From Atrina japonica (taxonomy: Eukaryota; Mollusca; Bivalvia; Pterioida; Pinnidae): 64,000 nucleotides of DNA. Within the stretch, counting starts at the first letter, position 1, and the number at the start of each line of letters is the position of its first letter. Where the stretch lies: NCBI GenBank assembly GCA_030159075.1, contig BROG01000259.1, positions 642,501 to 706,500 of the forward strand, given 5' to 3'. Both the position numbers and the translations under genes were made by a program. The notes beneath the pieces were generated by a model. That model was not told the DNA's origin. It saw only the letters and a list, made by a program, of their open reading frames with translations, and did not search any database. Below are positions 49,419 to 60,983 of the stretch, piece after piece.

Positions 49419-49453
49419 CTAAATTAATATTTTGCTATTATCCGAGGAGTAAA
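49419..49453. repeat. 35-bp exact direct repeat, copy 2
   Basis: Identical to 48245-48279. It lies about 80 bp past the hairpin-bearing repeat, so the pair may mark the shared end of a dispersed element. Confidence 0.85.
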
Positions 49454-51041
49454 ATTTTTATGCAGCTGGGAAAATATTTTTCTTTCATATACAAATGTAT
49501 ATTAACTCTTTTGAAAACAATAATAGACTCAACTTTATCAAAAGAAAAGGTGATACCATTTAGATAGTTAGATGTGAAATGGTATGAAGTCTGGGTTTGT
49601 TTGAATTATTTTGGCTTTGCATACATGTATGTCCCAACAAATGTTTTTCAGTGAGATTGAGACATTGTGAGTCATTTGTGAAGTGACTGAAATATTAACC
49701 TGAGCTATGGACAAATCTCTAGCAGAAACAGGTTCTTGCTTTTAAATCTCAAGTAGGTACAAGTACTAAAATGTATAAGCATTTTGGGGGGATCATTAAG
49801 AGGGTCCATAAATAAAATCAGAGATGATTTGAAATCCAGGATTCAGTTCTCAAAACAAATCATTAATTTATGTCAAATGCACTTTAGGCTTTGTGGAAAC
49901 TTAGATCAGAGTAAAGCTACATGTAGTTTTATTCAGCCTTTTTTTTTCAAAATTCGTGGTGTTGTTGCAAGTTGAATGACCCGGCAAAGCTAGAGCCGTT
50001 ATGTTTATATTGTGCTTATCAATAAGTTGTCACACGTAAACATGTGAAAGCCTGTGAAGTGACTAAGATTTGTCTGCCCTTGTACTCCGGACATATAGAG
50101 CCAGGAGATAGGTTCATTGTCCTGTTTTTTGACAGCTCGGTGATGTAGATGTCATTTCAAACATGTTGTATTTATGACAACGTTACATGATTTCACGCAA
50201 ACTTACACATTGACGTTGACAAAAACAAAAAAAACATGCTCACATGTTGTTTTACGATTTATAATAATAAAAAATTGGATGTTTTTGGTTTTTACATGTA
50301 CCCATTAAGAAAACTTATGGTGATCATGGGATTCTTATTATTAGAGAGCCCTTTTTTTCAGAGGAAAACTAAAACTTGAATTTGTTAACAAATAAATGAT
50401 TCTTGAGGTTTTTCTGTACCTCTATTGGTTATATGTGTACATGTGTTGTTGCGTAATTGTGAAGATTTGTTTTAGCTGTATCCAGAAAATGTTCATTCCC
50501 TCATCAGTGATGTAATTTTTTTTCGGAGAATTTAAGGATAAACATTTGTAATCATTTTGACAACATAATAAGGTCAGAACATTTTCATTTCCTATGAAAA
50601 TGATAATCTCTGAATGTCAATTTTATACATAAATCATACATGTAATTACATGTCAAAAATGAAAGTTGGATCAGCTGATAGATTGCAAGAAATTTGGGGG
50701 GAAAGAAAAGGTCAAAAGTCATTTTACAAAATTCATTGTATGGTATATATACACGATCAACAGATTTACATTGTCTTTTTCACAATTCAGATTCGATAAA
50801 AGTATTTTAATGCACAAACTAAGGGTGGGCCACTAATTCGGGGAAATCACCCATGAAAATTATGTACTAGGCCTAGGTAATAAACATTTTAGAATGTATT
50901 TGACAGCTGAAATGAGTCATGTTCATCAAAATAATTGATTTCCCCCTTGTGATATGATTACATGTTGAATGCTGCTAATGAAAATTAGCAGTGATGCTGT
51001 AATGTCATAATTGTTTTTGAAACGTGAATCTGATGCATGTA
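49454..51041. other. Intronic sequence, no gene seen
   Basis: Unique-looking AT-rich DNA. A less AT-rich stretch at about 49980-50230 is compositionally distinct but has no recognisable gene. Confidence 0.4.
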
Positions 51042-51235
51042 CAGGGGAAACTTAGCTAATAAAGACCACCTCATTTAGGAGACCACCCCACATTTTGATT
51101 CAGGACCATAAATATTCGGTCTCCTAAAAATTTCTTAATGAATATTATACAAGTCCAGACTCTCACTTAAAAGGCCTTCTTGCTAATAAGACCACTTCAA
51201 GTCAGTCAGGTGGTCTTAACAGCCATGTTTCACTG
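51042..51235. mobile_element. pogo/Tigger-like MITE (about 194 bp)
   Basis: Left end CAGGGGAAACTTAGC... with TAAAGACCACC and right end GGTGGTCTTAAC...ATGTTTCACTG form terminal inverted repeats of about 28 bp. The interior has GGAGACCACCCC and GTCTCCTAAAA in inverted arrangement. No coding capacity. Confidence 0.65.
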
Positions 51236-51595
51236 AACGTGCAATTAAATATTCACATACAGTGGGACCTCGTTATTAAGATCAAATGAATGTTTGATCG
51301 ACAAATCTTGTGATTTTAGTGATATAAACATCATAATATTCTCGTAATTTTTTTTCGAGGAACAATCACCTCATGAAACATCACCAGCAGACCAGCAAAT
51401 GTGTAAAGATTGAAGTGGGTGATAGTCCGGGTTTATCTCTGACGCTTGACTTAAACCACTAACTTGTGATCGTTATGATCATTTTTTCGGTGATTTTATT
51501 TAATAGATAATTGAAATAATACCAACTGCTACCGTTGAACTTATCTGAAGAAAAAAACCTGCTAACCTTCCTGTGTCAAGTCTGGAGTTTACTTT

Positions 51596-51660
51596 TTAAC
51601 TCAAAACCCCTGAAAAACAATGGACTCTTCTATAAACCAATGACTTAGACAAGTCCAAAT
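51596..51660. mobile_element. TTAA-type MITE, 3'-truncated copy
   Basis: TTAACTCAAAACCCCTGAAA through GACTTAGACAAGTCCAAAT matches the left two-thirds of the copy at 38121, then diverges. Confidence 0.65.
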
Positions 51661-52300
51661 ACCTGAATCCTGGGCACATATAATTTTAGAAATCATAGCT
51701 TTATAATTTTTGAAAGTCATAGCTTTTCAAATTGTAATACTGTTAAATATAAATGTTTTGACAGTGCAAGAATTAGTTAAATAGATATTAGACTATAAAA
51801 TAATAAAAAAAAAAGTATAAATATATTATAGAGACATGGGGAAAATAGGAAAAAATTAAGCTACCGGTAATATATTCAAAATTTTAAATTGAACATCACT
51901 AACTGACTGAGCTACATGTCAAAATGAAATAATGCACATTTCACTGTTCATATAATAAAAATATACATGTATGCAAATTTCAATTACATTTCTATTTTTC
52001 TCTCCAATCTCATAGCATCAATATCCATTTAAATTTGTTTTTTAAAGTAAATTTGTATGTGTTAGTGTTTTTATATTTATTTATATTATCATTATACGAT
52101 GTTAACTTGGCTGATGGTGCCTGCCTTAAATTGTGTACAGTTTTGCTAGGGCAGCTTTTTGACATTATCAGAAAGCTCAATCTTTTCAAGTGTCAATACA
52201 GGTGTGCATATAGGTATGCAATTCTCTGTTAAGTAATTATACAGCGCAACAAATCTCGAGAGACCACCTGTCTTATGAGACCACATTAAAGAAATCACTC

Positions 52301-52336
52301 AATATATATATATATGTGTGTGTGTGTATATATGTT

Positions 52337-52389
<53 letters not shown>

Positions 52390-52396
52390 ACACACA
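52301..52396. repeat. Compound (TA)n(TG)n(TA)n microsatellite
   Basis: TA, TG and TA runs in series, directly abutting the MITE at 52397. Confidence 0.9.
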
Positions 52397-52486
52397 CAGT
52401 GAAACCTGTATATAGAGGCCACCCAAGGGACCAGAAAATAATGACCTTTATGTGCAGGTGACCCTAACTCAAGACAGGTTCCACTG
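52397..52486. mobile_element. pogo/Tigger-like MITE, short form (90 bp), copy 1
   Basis: It begins CAGTGAAACCTGTATATAGA and ends CAGGTTCCACTG. The first 70 bases are almost identical to the element at 62920 (GGCCACCCAAGGGACCAGAA, GACCTTTATGTGCAGGTGA). It is inserted at the edge of a TA/CA array. Confidence 0.75.
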
Positions 52487-52500
52487 TATTTCAGAAAGAT

Positions 52501-52676
52501 ACAATGAAACTTGTATATAAAGATCTCTCCCCCCTTTAGGGACACAACAAAACCAGTCTTTATAGGGAAGTGGTCTATATGTAGAGGTTTATTTGTACAC
52601 AAAAGGTACTATTGGGGACAGCAACAACAAAAAATGGTCTTTATACACGGGTGGACGCTAAAGCAGATTTTTCTGT
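52501..52676. mobile_element. pogo/Tigger-like MITE, long relative (about 176 bp)
   Basis: It starts ACAATGAAACTTGTATATAA and ends AAGCAGATTTTTCTGT, an imperfect inverted version of the start. The interior has CAGTCTTTATAGGGAAGTGG. It lies just after the short copy, so the two may be parts of one composite insertion. Confidence 0.6.
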
Positions 52677-52934
52677 AAATGATATACAAATGTGTCGGCG
52701 AGAGAGACAGAGATACTGTGCGAGGAGCTTCATTGTCGAGTGGTTTGACCGTCACCTTGAAATAGCTGAGTGACGTAAAAAAAAAAAAAAAGGAAATAGA
52801 GAGAGATTGTGTAAGTGATTATGAGACTGTGTATGAGGTTTTTGTATGTGGGTGTGTGTTAGACTTTGGGTGGATGTGAGTATGTGTGTGACTCTGAGGT
52901 ATATGTGCGACTTTGTGTGTTATGTGGGTGTCTA

Positions 52935-53035
52935 CAGTCTAACCTGCCTTAGTTTCTCTCTGTTTTAGTGATAACCTGTCTATTGCAGCCAGTCTTTATA
53001 GGGACTATTTTGTTATCAGAGCACCTGTCATATAT
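52935..53035. mobile_element. CAGT-ended MITE fragment
   Basis: CAGTCTAACCTGCCTTAG followed by CAGTCTTTATAGGGACTAT and GAGCACCTGTCA are family words. No matching right end was found. Confidence 0.4.
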
Positions 53036-53279
53036 GATCAGTTTCATCTCACTCTATTGAAATGTCTCGCACATATACAACAAGTTGGACATAAATATAC
53101 CAGCGTATATCCTGTTTTACTATCTACCAAAGAATCATACTATGTCAAAGCCTGTTTATTCATATTTCATTTGATACAAAAATTGATAAAACATGAATTG
53201 AATTTTATTCGAAGCATCAGTGTCACTTGGGGAAACAAGTTTTATCAATATGAATTTTTTTATTTATTTTGTTTAAATA

Positions 53280-53522
53280 ACGTTTTACGCCACACTCGAC
53301 AATTATTTAATGCAGTAACATAGCGATGGCCAGTTTTTAATGGTGGAGGAAAGAACCCTTGTACAGAGTTACCCATGAAGAGAGACCATTGGCCCTCTGA
53401 AAGTATACTGGCAAACATTCTTATAATGTTGGCATAGGTTTCCAAAAGTTGCCATAATCCTCGATTACTAGAAACGAGAGATTTCGTGATTGAAAGTGTG
53501 TTGCTTAAATCACTCCACCATG
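53280..53522 (-). mobile_element. tRNA-derived SINE, copy B
   Basis: On the plus strand: ACGTTTTACGCCACACTCGA, then GATGGCCAGTTTTTAATGG, TGGAGGAAAGAACC and GAAGAGAGACCATTGG, colinear with the copy at 3190. The tRNA-like head is diverged. A long G-run begins immediately after it. Confidence 0.75.
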
Positions 53523-53545
53523 GGGGGGGGGTGGGGGGGGGGGGG
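53523..53545. repeat. Poly-G tract
   Basis: Two G-runs of about ten each are separated by a T, followed by GAGAGG. Potential G-quadruplex on the plus strand, and a likely sequencing-error spot. Confidence 0.85.
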
Positions 53546-54376
53546 AGAGGTGTTATGGTAAGACATATAATGAATTATGTAGGTGCAAATAAGTCTTTTT
53601 TTTTATCTGTAAATGGAAATCCTAATAAATATACACAAGAAGACATAGGCGATTAAACTGATGCTTGTTATATGCACGCAAGCCTTTGCCTGCCATTTTT
53701 GGGAAAATGCCATTGGCAAAGCAATTAGGAATTTTAATGTTAATTTGTGTCAAATTTTAAAAAAAAGAGTTTGCACACATGTAAATATAAATCACATGTA
53801 ATCTCTCTCTTTTTTATTGTTAATGCATTTCCTTGCATTAATTTATTTTTCTTTTTCTTTACGGTCATGGTCTAGATCTGTCCACCATATTGGGAATTTT
53901 TTTTCTCATCATTTTACATTCAGGGAATGGGGCTGAGTATCATATAAAAAAAAGATCTGGCAAGGTACATTTCTGTACATTGTACATGTACATGCAAACT
54001 AATTTTAAAAATGGTCCAGGTATAGGTGTACATTTCATGCAGGTTAATCAATATTGATGTGAGTAACATTAAAGATTATAGGTACAATTCCTGTTCTATT
54101 TTTACAAATGAATTTGTATATTATACATAATTCATATTTCCAGTGGCCCCAGCGGTGTCAATCACTCAATTGATACGTTTGTGGGTGTTTGTATCTTTCT
54201 TTGATCTAACCTGCATGCACTTGTAATTTTTATGATAATAATCATAATGTAAATTAATTACCATGAGAAGTACATGGGTAGGTACATGTATGTCTGATGT
54301 TGTGTTGAGATTTTTCTCTTCTGAAACTGAAATTTTGCTTGTCCAAAAGTGTGTGTATGGGGGTGGGGAGATGGCA

Positions 54377-54407
<31 letters not shown>

Positions 54408-56040
54408 AATAGATATTAACAAAATTGTAAATCGTATTTAAGAATTCACATATATAAAACCGACAAGGTTATACCTGTATAATACTTTGAAACTTTTTTC
54501 CTGGAACTTAATGTAAATGATACATGAAAAATGCCCTTAAGATAAGTCATTTCATTATGTATAATATTTCATTACTGGGCATGATCAAAGACACTTGTAA
54601 AGTGCTTGACTCAAAAAAAAAAAAGAATTTACTTTTGACAAATTATCTTGTTTTAAAATGTTTAATTAAGGTAGGAAAGGTACATGTACGAGCTTTAGGA
54701 AAGGAGAAATAGAGCATTAATTGAATGCTTTACAGTACTGGAAAATGTCAATTTCAATTCAATTTCAATTTTGTGTGGAGTCCATGGTGAAAATATACAT
54801 CATATAAACATTCATAAGTTTAAAAACCCAAAATGTCATTAATTTTGTTCACAAATAAAACTCATTCACAACAGTCATATCAAAGACGTGTCGAAAAATA
54901 TGTTATGAAAATGGCAATATAATTATAAACATTTAGGCAAAAGCACTTTAATAGATGTTATCCATATATTTCGCATTGTGAAGGGTGATGAAAGTTATAC
55001 TCATCCTGTTAAATTTTTTCTTTCTGGAAATATAGGGTGATATTTTTGTGAAAATTTAAATAAATTTGTTATAAACCAGTTCAATAAATAGAATATTTGA
55101 TCTAACGTATTTTCGCTAAAGTACAGCTAAACGATGCTAATACAGCTTGGGGTTACATGTTCTTTAAGTCAGTTTTAATGTCTCGATTTACGCTAGCGTA
55201 TATAGATATGTATATTTGATGTATCTATTTTGTAACTTTGTGATATGATGATTTTATTAATACGATCATCATCTCACAGAGGGTAGATGTGTTTGGGTTT
55301 ATTCCGTAATATAGGATGTATTCATTCATGTATGTACTTGAATTTCATTTGTTTTATTAATATGTTTTTATACGTTGATGCAATTCCTACTTTTATCAAT
55401 TTTATTTGACTGTTTATTACCAAGGAACTACACATCATTTGTAAAAGAAATGTTTGCATTTTGGAACTCTTGATTTTTTGTATATCGTTTTTAATATTTT
55501 TTCATGAGAATTTTTTGATGCCGTGTAACTAAAGCTCTCTGCCTCTGTGGCCAGTACCGTACCCATGTCCTTGCTACAAGGAGTACCGGTAAATCTTTCA
55601 CCGAGCTTTGAAGTTTGAAAGTTTTTCACGAGACGTGAAATGATATTCCTACGATGTTACGATGCAACATCTAATTCATTTCATGTATATGAACTTACAT
55701 GTATATTCTTGTAATTGAACCTATGTTGTCGCTATTAAACATAAATGTAGTTGCTTCTTTTGGTTATACTAAAATTTTTGATGAATTCTTATTATAACTA
55801 TTCTCCTTTTCCTGCAGGAATTCTCCAGATTTATTTCCTCATGCAATGTAGTTTAACGTACACTGTAACAGATTTTTAAATCAATGAGTGTCATGTGCAA
55901 GAATATATTTTTTTTTTTGTTTTTTTGTTTTTTTGCCTGCACCATTGTAGAGCTTTGGGTTCCCAGTATCTGTTAAGGAAAATATATAGATATTATCTAA
56001 GGAAATGAATTTTGTTATGTAATTATGTGAGTAACATTTT
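53546..56040. other. AT-rich end of intron 1, no gene seen
   Basis: It includes a small GA/CAGA run at 54376-54410 and T-runs before exon 2. No alternative exon is convincing. Confidence 0.45.
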
Positions 56041-56056
56041 CTTATTTTCATTTCAG
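56041..56056 (+). promoter_or_regulatory. 3' splice acceptor of SALL intron 1
   Basis: The sequence CTTATTTTCATTTCAG is a short pyrimidine tract ending in CAG. It restores the reading frame from exon 1 and begins the conserved SALL exon 2. Confidence 0.85.
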
Positions 56057-57139
56057 AATCAGAATCTAGGTCACCCTCAAATTCCTCTAATCCTGCAGAT
56101 GATGCCCATGTTTGCGGAAAGTGTCGTGAAGAATTTCTTGGATTAGCAGAATTTCTCGCTCACAAGAAAACTTGCAGCAGAAAAAGACTTGTTTTAGTCT
56201 GTAATGAAAGTGAAAATAATTTAATGAACGAGGAAAATTTAGACGTTAATTATAATCCTAAAGTACCAAAACTAATCGATCAGTACGAATATCCGTGTAT
56301 CGGATCCGACGCAGAAGACGAGGAGGAGGACGACGACATGGACAACTTCGATGATGATGAAAATGAAATCATGGATGCCGAGGATCGAGAGATTGCGAAT
56401 GAAGAAATTGATGAAGATTTGATAAAAATTTCTATGATGAATGCCGCTGCGAACGGTATGACAGATGAAGAGGATGAAGTGAATGATGATGATGATGATG
56501 ATGACAATGATGGCGATGATAATAACAATGAAAAAAGACATGATAATTATGATGAAATGTCAGAGAAATACGGTGACGGAAGTAAACGTGACAAAAGTAG
56601 TCACCCCCATCCCGCAATGTTCCCCTTTTCACAGGCATTGCCAAGTTCAAATGTAACATTAGAACCAATGATGGCAACTCGTGCCGCAGTGGCACAGTTT
56701 GCAGAGAACAATGCACTGCCATCAGATGTTAGCATGTTGCAAACAACATTATACAGTCTGCAACAGCAGCAGCTTGTGCAGTTGCAACTTATCCATCAAC
56801 TTCAGCAACAAATAATCATGGGCACTAATCCGCCGATGATTCCTAATGGCGCGCTGCCACTTATGCCACCATTATCGTCGTCAAGTGGCAAACTTGGAAG
56901 CCATTCTCAGGACAGTGCGGTGGATAAATCATCGAAGGAGAAGAAAGACACAGAGCTTAGCAAATCGGAACAGTTGTCTGGTGCCGATATCAAATCTGAA
57001 TTAGAGACACTGGCCACCATGTCTTCGACATCAAGCATGCTGTCAGGGACATCAGCAATCCCATCAGCCCTTCCCTTGCCTAGTAACAATATGATGACTC
57101 CATCGGCTCAGCCGTCAGAGTTTGCAAAATTGACCAAAC
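56057..57139 (+). CDS. sall: Spalt-like (SALL) transcription factor, coding exon 2 (N-terminal C2HC finger, acidic and Gln-rich regions)
   Basis: The exon encodes residues 25 to about 385 of a SALL protein, a nuclear zinc-finger regulator that is often a repressor in development. Visible in order: a Ser/Pro/Asn stretch; a C2HC finger (Cys44, Cys47, His60, Cys64; C-x2-C-x12-H-x3-C) followed by a basic and Val/Leu stretch like the family's; acidic tracts at about 108-146 and 159-191, the second with seven Asp in a row; an Asn-Ala-Leu-Pro-Ser-Asp-Val-Ser motif leading into the Gln/Leu-rich segment at about 245-277, which in the family mediates homo- and hetero-oligomerisation; then a Ser/Thr/Pro-rich linker. 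The acceptor is a pyrimidine tract ending TTTCAG at 56056. The exon stops at GTAAGT (57140), phase 1. Reading through would add only five residues before a stop, so splicing to downstream exons with the C2H2 finger pairs is expected. Those exons are outside the window. In vertebrates exon 2 carries the fingers too, so the extra intron is notable. Confidence 0.93.
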
Positions 57140-57145
57140 GTAAGT
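57140..57145 (+). promoter_or_regulatory. 5' splice donor of SALL intron 2
   Basis: A perfect GTAAGT follows the Lys codon near the end of the Ser/Pro-rich linker. The open frame closes 11 bases later if it is not used, and the conserved zinc-finger pairs have not yet appeared, so this donor is probably used. Confidence 0.75.
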
Positions 57146-57715
57146 ACACGTTTTAAAGCTTAGTAGACTAGTTTGCAATCACATCATGTGACAGAAATTA
57201 CTAAAGCCAGTGTGCAATGTGATTGCATATTAAATTAGATTTAAATAATATTTGTATTGGACTTTCCAATGACCTGATTGATCCTATATTTAAAAAGAAA
57301 ATTTGCTAATTGGAAAATTAGGAGTCCCCCCCCCAGTGAGTCACTCACCACCATCATCAGTACCCCTTTCCCTCTGCCCACACCCCCCTCCCCCCAAAAA
57401 AAACCCCAAAAATTGCTTCTGACCTACCTACCTCATTTTAAAACATTATGAAATATACATTGTTTGTTTTGTCTTTGTGTTGCAGTGTATACAGAAGCAT
57501 ACATGTATGGAACATACATTATACACTTCTACTTGCTTTGTCTAATTCTTTTACCTGGTATACATTTGTTCTTTCAAGTACACACCTGTTTTGTAGGAAA
57601 CAAGATTCCAATATCTGATCAATGTTTTTTTTTTTCACATATATGTAAACTACAGGAAGAATAACTGAAAATTATCCTTTTCATCAAGGTCAGTTGAAAA
57701 CTGATATATTTGACC

Positions 57716-58500
57716 CTTTTGATACTTATGTGTCATGCCTTATTTTACCTGAAACATAAATGTCAGTGCATCTCTTTCTGATACATACATTTCATACCTA
57801 GTTCTACCTGAAACAGACTTTATACCTGAAACAGATGTTATACCTGATACATACATGTATGTTATACCTGATACACAAGCCTTACCTGATATAGACTTGT
57901 CATACCTTCATGTAGTAGTTATGTCATACCTTTGAAATATACATACATATGTCATACCATATACACATGTCGTACTTGATACACAAGTCGTACTTGATAC
58001 ACAAGTCATACCTGATACACAAGTCATACTTGATACACAAGTCATACCTGATACACAAGTCATACTTGATACACAAGTCATACTTGATACACAAGTCATA
58101 CCTGATACACAAGTTGTACTTGATACACAAGTTGTACCTGATACACAAGTCATACTTGATACACAAGTCGTATTTGATACACAAGTCGTACCTGATACAC
58201 AAGTCATACCTGATACACAAGTCATACCTGATACACAAGTTGTACCTAGTACTTATGTGATACCTGATACACAAGTTGTACCTGATACACAAGTCATACA
58301 CAAGTCATACCTGATACACAAGTTGTACCTAGTACTTATGTGATACCTGATACACAAGTCATATCTGATACACAAGTTGTACCTAGTACTTATGTGATAC
58401 CTGATACACAAGTCATATCTGATACACAAGTTGTACTTAGTACTTATGTGATACCTGATACACAAGTCATATCTGATACACAAGTCATACCTGATACAGT
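57716..58500. repeat. 18-bp minisatellite in SALL intron 2
   Basis: The regular core (about 57950-58500) repeats AAGTCATACCTGATACAC with CTT/CGT variants. Diverged units extend left to about 57716 and sporadically right to about 58900. The distal part has a 54-bp higher-order unit starting at 58321, 58375 and 58429. As 18 is divisible by three it yields repetitive open frames on both strands; these are not genes. Confidence 0.9.
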
Positions 58501-59296
58501 ATAAAACAGATGTCATCCTTACCTTCAGTCTCAGATACTTACATGTCCTACTTAATTCTACCAAAATCAAGAATGTCATATCTGATACCCATTAGGAACC
58601 TTATACAAGGGTCATACTTTATGTCATATTTGATACATGCCTGGAGATCCTGATACATCCCTGTCACACCTGATTTCAGTTACAATATAAATGTCATACA
58701 AGTATCTCTCTGTCAGACACCTGATACAAAAGTCATAACTCATATGTCATGCATTTTTGTACATGTACCTCAAACGCACATGCTTTCAAAATACACATTT
58801 CACACCTGATTTTACCTGAAACGGAATTGTCATACCTCTTACATACAGGTATATCATGTACGTAATTCTCTGAAACACACACCTGTCATACCTGATTCAA
58901 CCTGAAACATCATATCTATAAATACATGACAGTCTGATTGACACTTGTTAATTCTTATCCATTTGTTACACTGTACGTTATTGGGATTTTAAAAGTACAA
59001 TTTAAAGTGTACTTTTGATAAATAAATAAAAATCACCCAAAAGAAGCATCTGACTTTAATATTTAAAACCTCTCGATATCATTTCATTTTTAGTTCAAAT
59101 GGATGCCAGCCCTTTTAAAAACCATATGACCGGGATAAAATGTGTTTATTAATGCTAATGCATAGGTTTTGTACAAAGCTTGCTTCACATCTCTATTCAA
59201 AAAGTGCAATAATATCTGCAAATACCTTTGTGATTCTAGTGACATGTTGATATATAAAGCATTTGACAATACATTAATACACGTAGCTTCAGAATA

Positions 59297-59430
59297 CAGT
59301 CAAACCTGTCCAGAGAGATTGTTTACAAGTAAGACCATTTGCCTTTAAAGACCACATTCTCTATTACCCTCTGGTTAACATTCTTTACATTTAACCTCTT
59401 AAGAGAGGCCACCTGTCTAGAGAGACCACG
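59297..59430. mobile_element. CAGT-ended, GAGACCACC-containing MITE fragment
   Basis: It starts CAGTCAAACCTGTCCAGAGA and ends near GAGAGACCACG. Internal words AAGACCATTTG and AAAGACCACATT are shared with the element at 51042. Confidence 0.5.
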
Positions 59431-60862
59431 CATTAATGATTAATGGCAGATGGGATTTTTCTTTCGTGTCAGTTTCTCCTGTACATGGTGTATTGACTAA
59501 TGTCTGCAATGAAATTTATTTTCTCTCAGTTTGCATCATGGGCATCATGAGTATTGTTTTTCAACAAATTCTAAAATAATGTCACTTACATGGACACGGT
59601 AATTGAGTGTCGGTTTCACAAGTAGATGGTTCAAGTTGAAAGTAGCCTCGGTCTTACTACCCCTGTGTCATGTGATGAGTATTAGTCAATTATATCATTT
59701 TACTTTAAGTTTCTATATCACGGTAGTGAAAGATACATTGTAGGATTGACATCTTCACGTAAATTTCACAGGTTCGGGAAATGTGATTAGTCATCAATTT
59801 TTTTTTTCAGAAAGCTTGCTTTACTTTAGTCATACAAGTAGCTGAAAACTTTTCCATGTCAATGATAAACTCTTTTTTTTTCCCATATATTTGACAAAGT
59901 AAATAAATAATAAAATATAACCCAGACAATGTAGTTTTTAATATTTAGTACAAATTTATTAAAAGTCTACCAAGTTAGATAGAGTGATGTGTACACATTC
60001 AGATTTATGAAATATTTTTTTTTAAAAAAGAGATTTAATCATTTGAATGGCAAATTTGATATCATTTTACAGAAATATGGGATTAATTTTCCAATTTTCT
60101 TTTAATAAATTTGTCATTTTATGGAAGGTATTGATTTCAGATGACTTGAATTTAATAACACATTCATATCTTATTACTTTTTCAAGTTTTTACACCTATT
60201 TTAATGATTCAAAGCATTAAAACATTTAACTGAAATCTTTTTTACTTTTTAATTTCTATGTCAATTTGATGGATTGTATTTCATGGCCTTTTTATTTACC
60301 GTGGCGATGAAGTTGTATGTATGGTATAAATATTTAATTCTGTCAAATGTTAGTATGGACTTGCAAATTACCTTTGTGAAATTATTTGTCATATATTTTT
60401 TTTCATTCCAAAATGTGATCCGAATGTCACCGCTGTTAAGCTTTCATAGGGAGTTCTGACATTTCTCTGGGGTCCATTTGTCACTATCTTAATACAAATT
60501 AAAAATCGACCTGCCATCGTACATCAACAATTACAAAACTGTAATAATTATATTCTTTATGGAATATTGTGCTCTCAATACATTCCTTCACAATAACTAA
60601 GTTACCTTCGGTCACAGGTCCATGCCATTAAATCATTGAAGTTTGAACAAAAATGTCCAGTACATTAGTAGGGAAGAAATCAATTGTCGGAGGATATGTT
60701 TTAGCAATGGATTATTTTCACATGTCAATTTATGATTAATTGCTTCTGTGAGGCATGCGATTGTATGTCTCTGTAAACTGTATATGAAGCTGAATACCGT
60801 GTATCAGTGTATCGTGTATCAGTGTGTTGTATCGTGGTATCATGCTATCTTTCACAAAACAC

Positions 60863-60865
<3 letters not shown>

Positions 60866-60924
<59 letters not shown>

Positions 60925-60933
60925 ATGTATATG

Positions 60934-60978
<45 letters not shown>
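60866..60978. repeat. (TA)n(TG)n(TA)n microsatellite
   Basis: TA run, about nine TG/TA units, then a second TA run. Confidence 0.95.

Positions 60979-60983
<5 letters not shown>

Noticed and set aside
56272..56722. Minus-strand open frames opposite SALL exon 2
   Set aside because: Shadows of the GAT/GAC-rich acidic coding region.
57908..58579. Repetitive open frames of about 105-125 codons on both strands
   Set aside because: Direct translation of the 18-bp minisatellite. They occur in several frames and on both strands.
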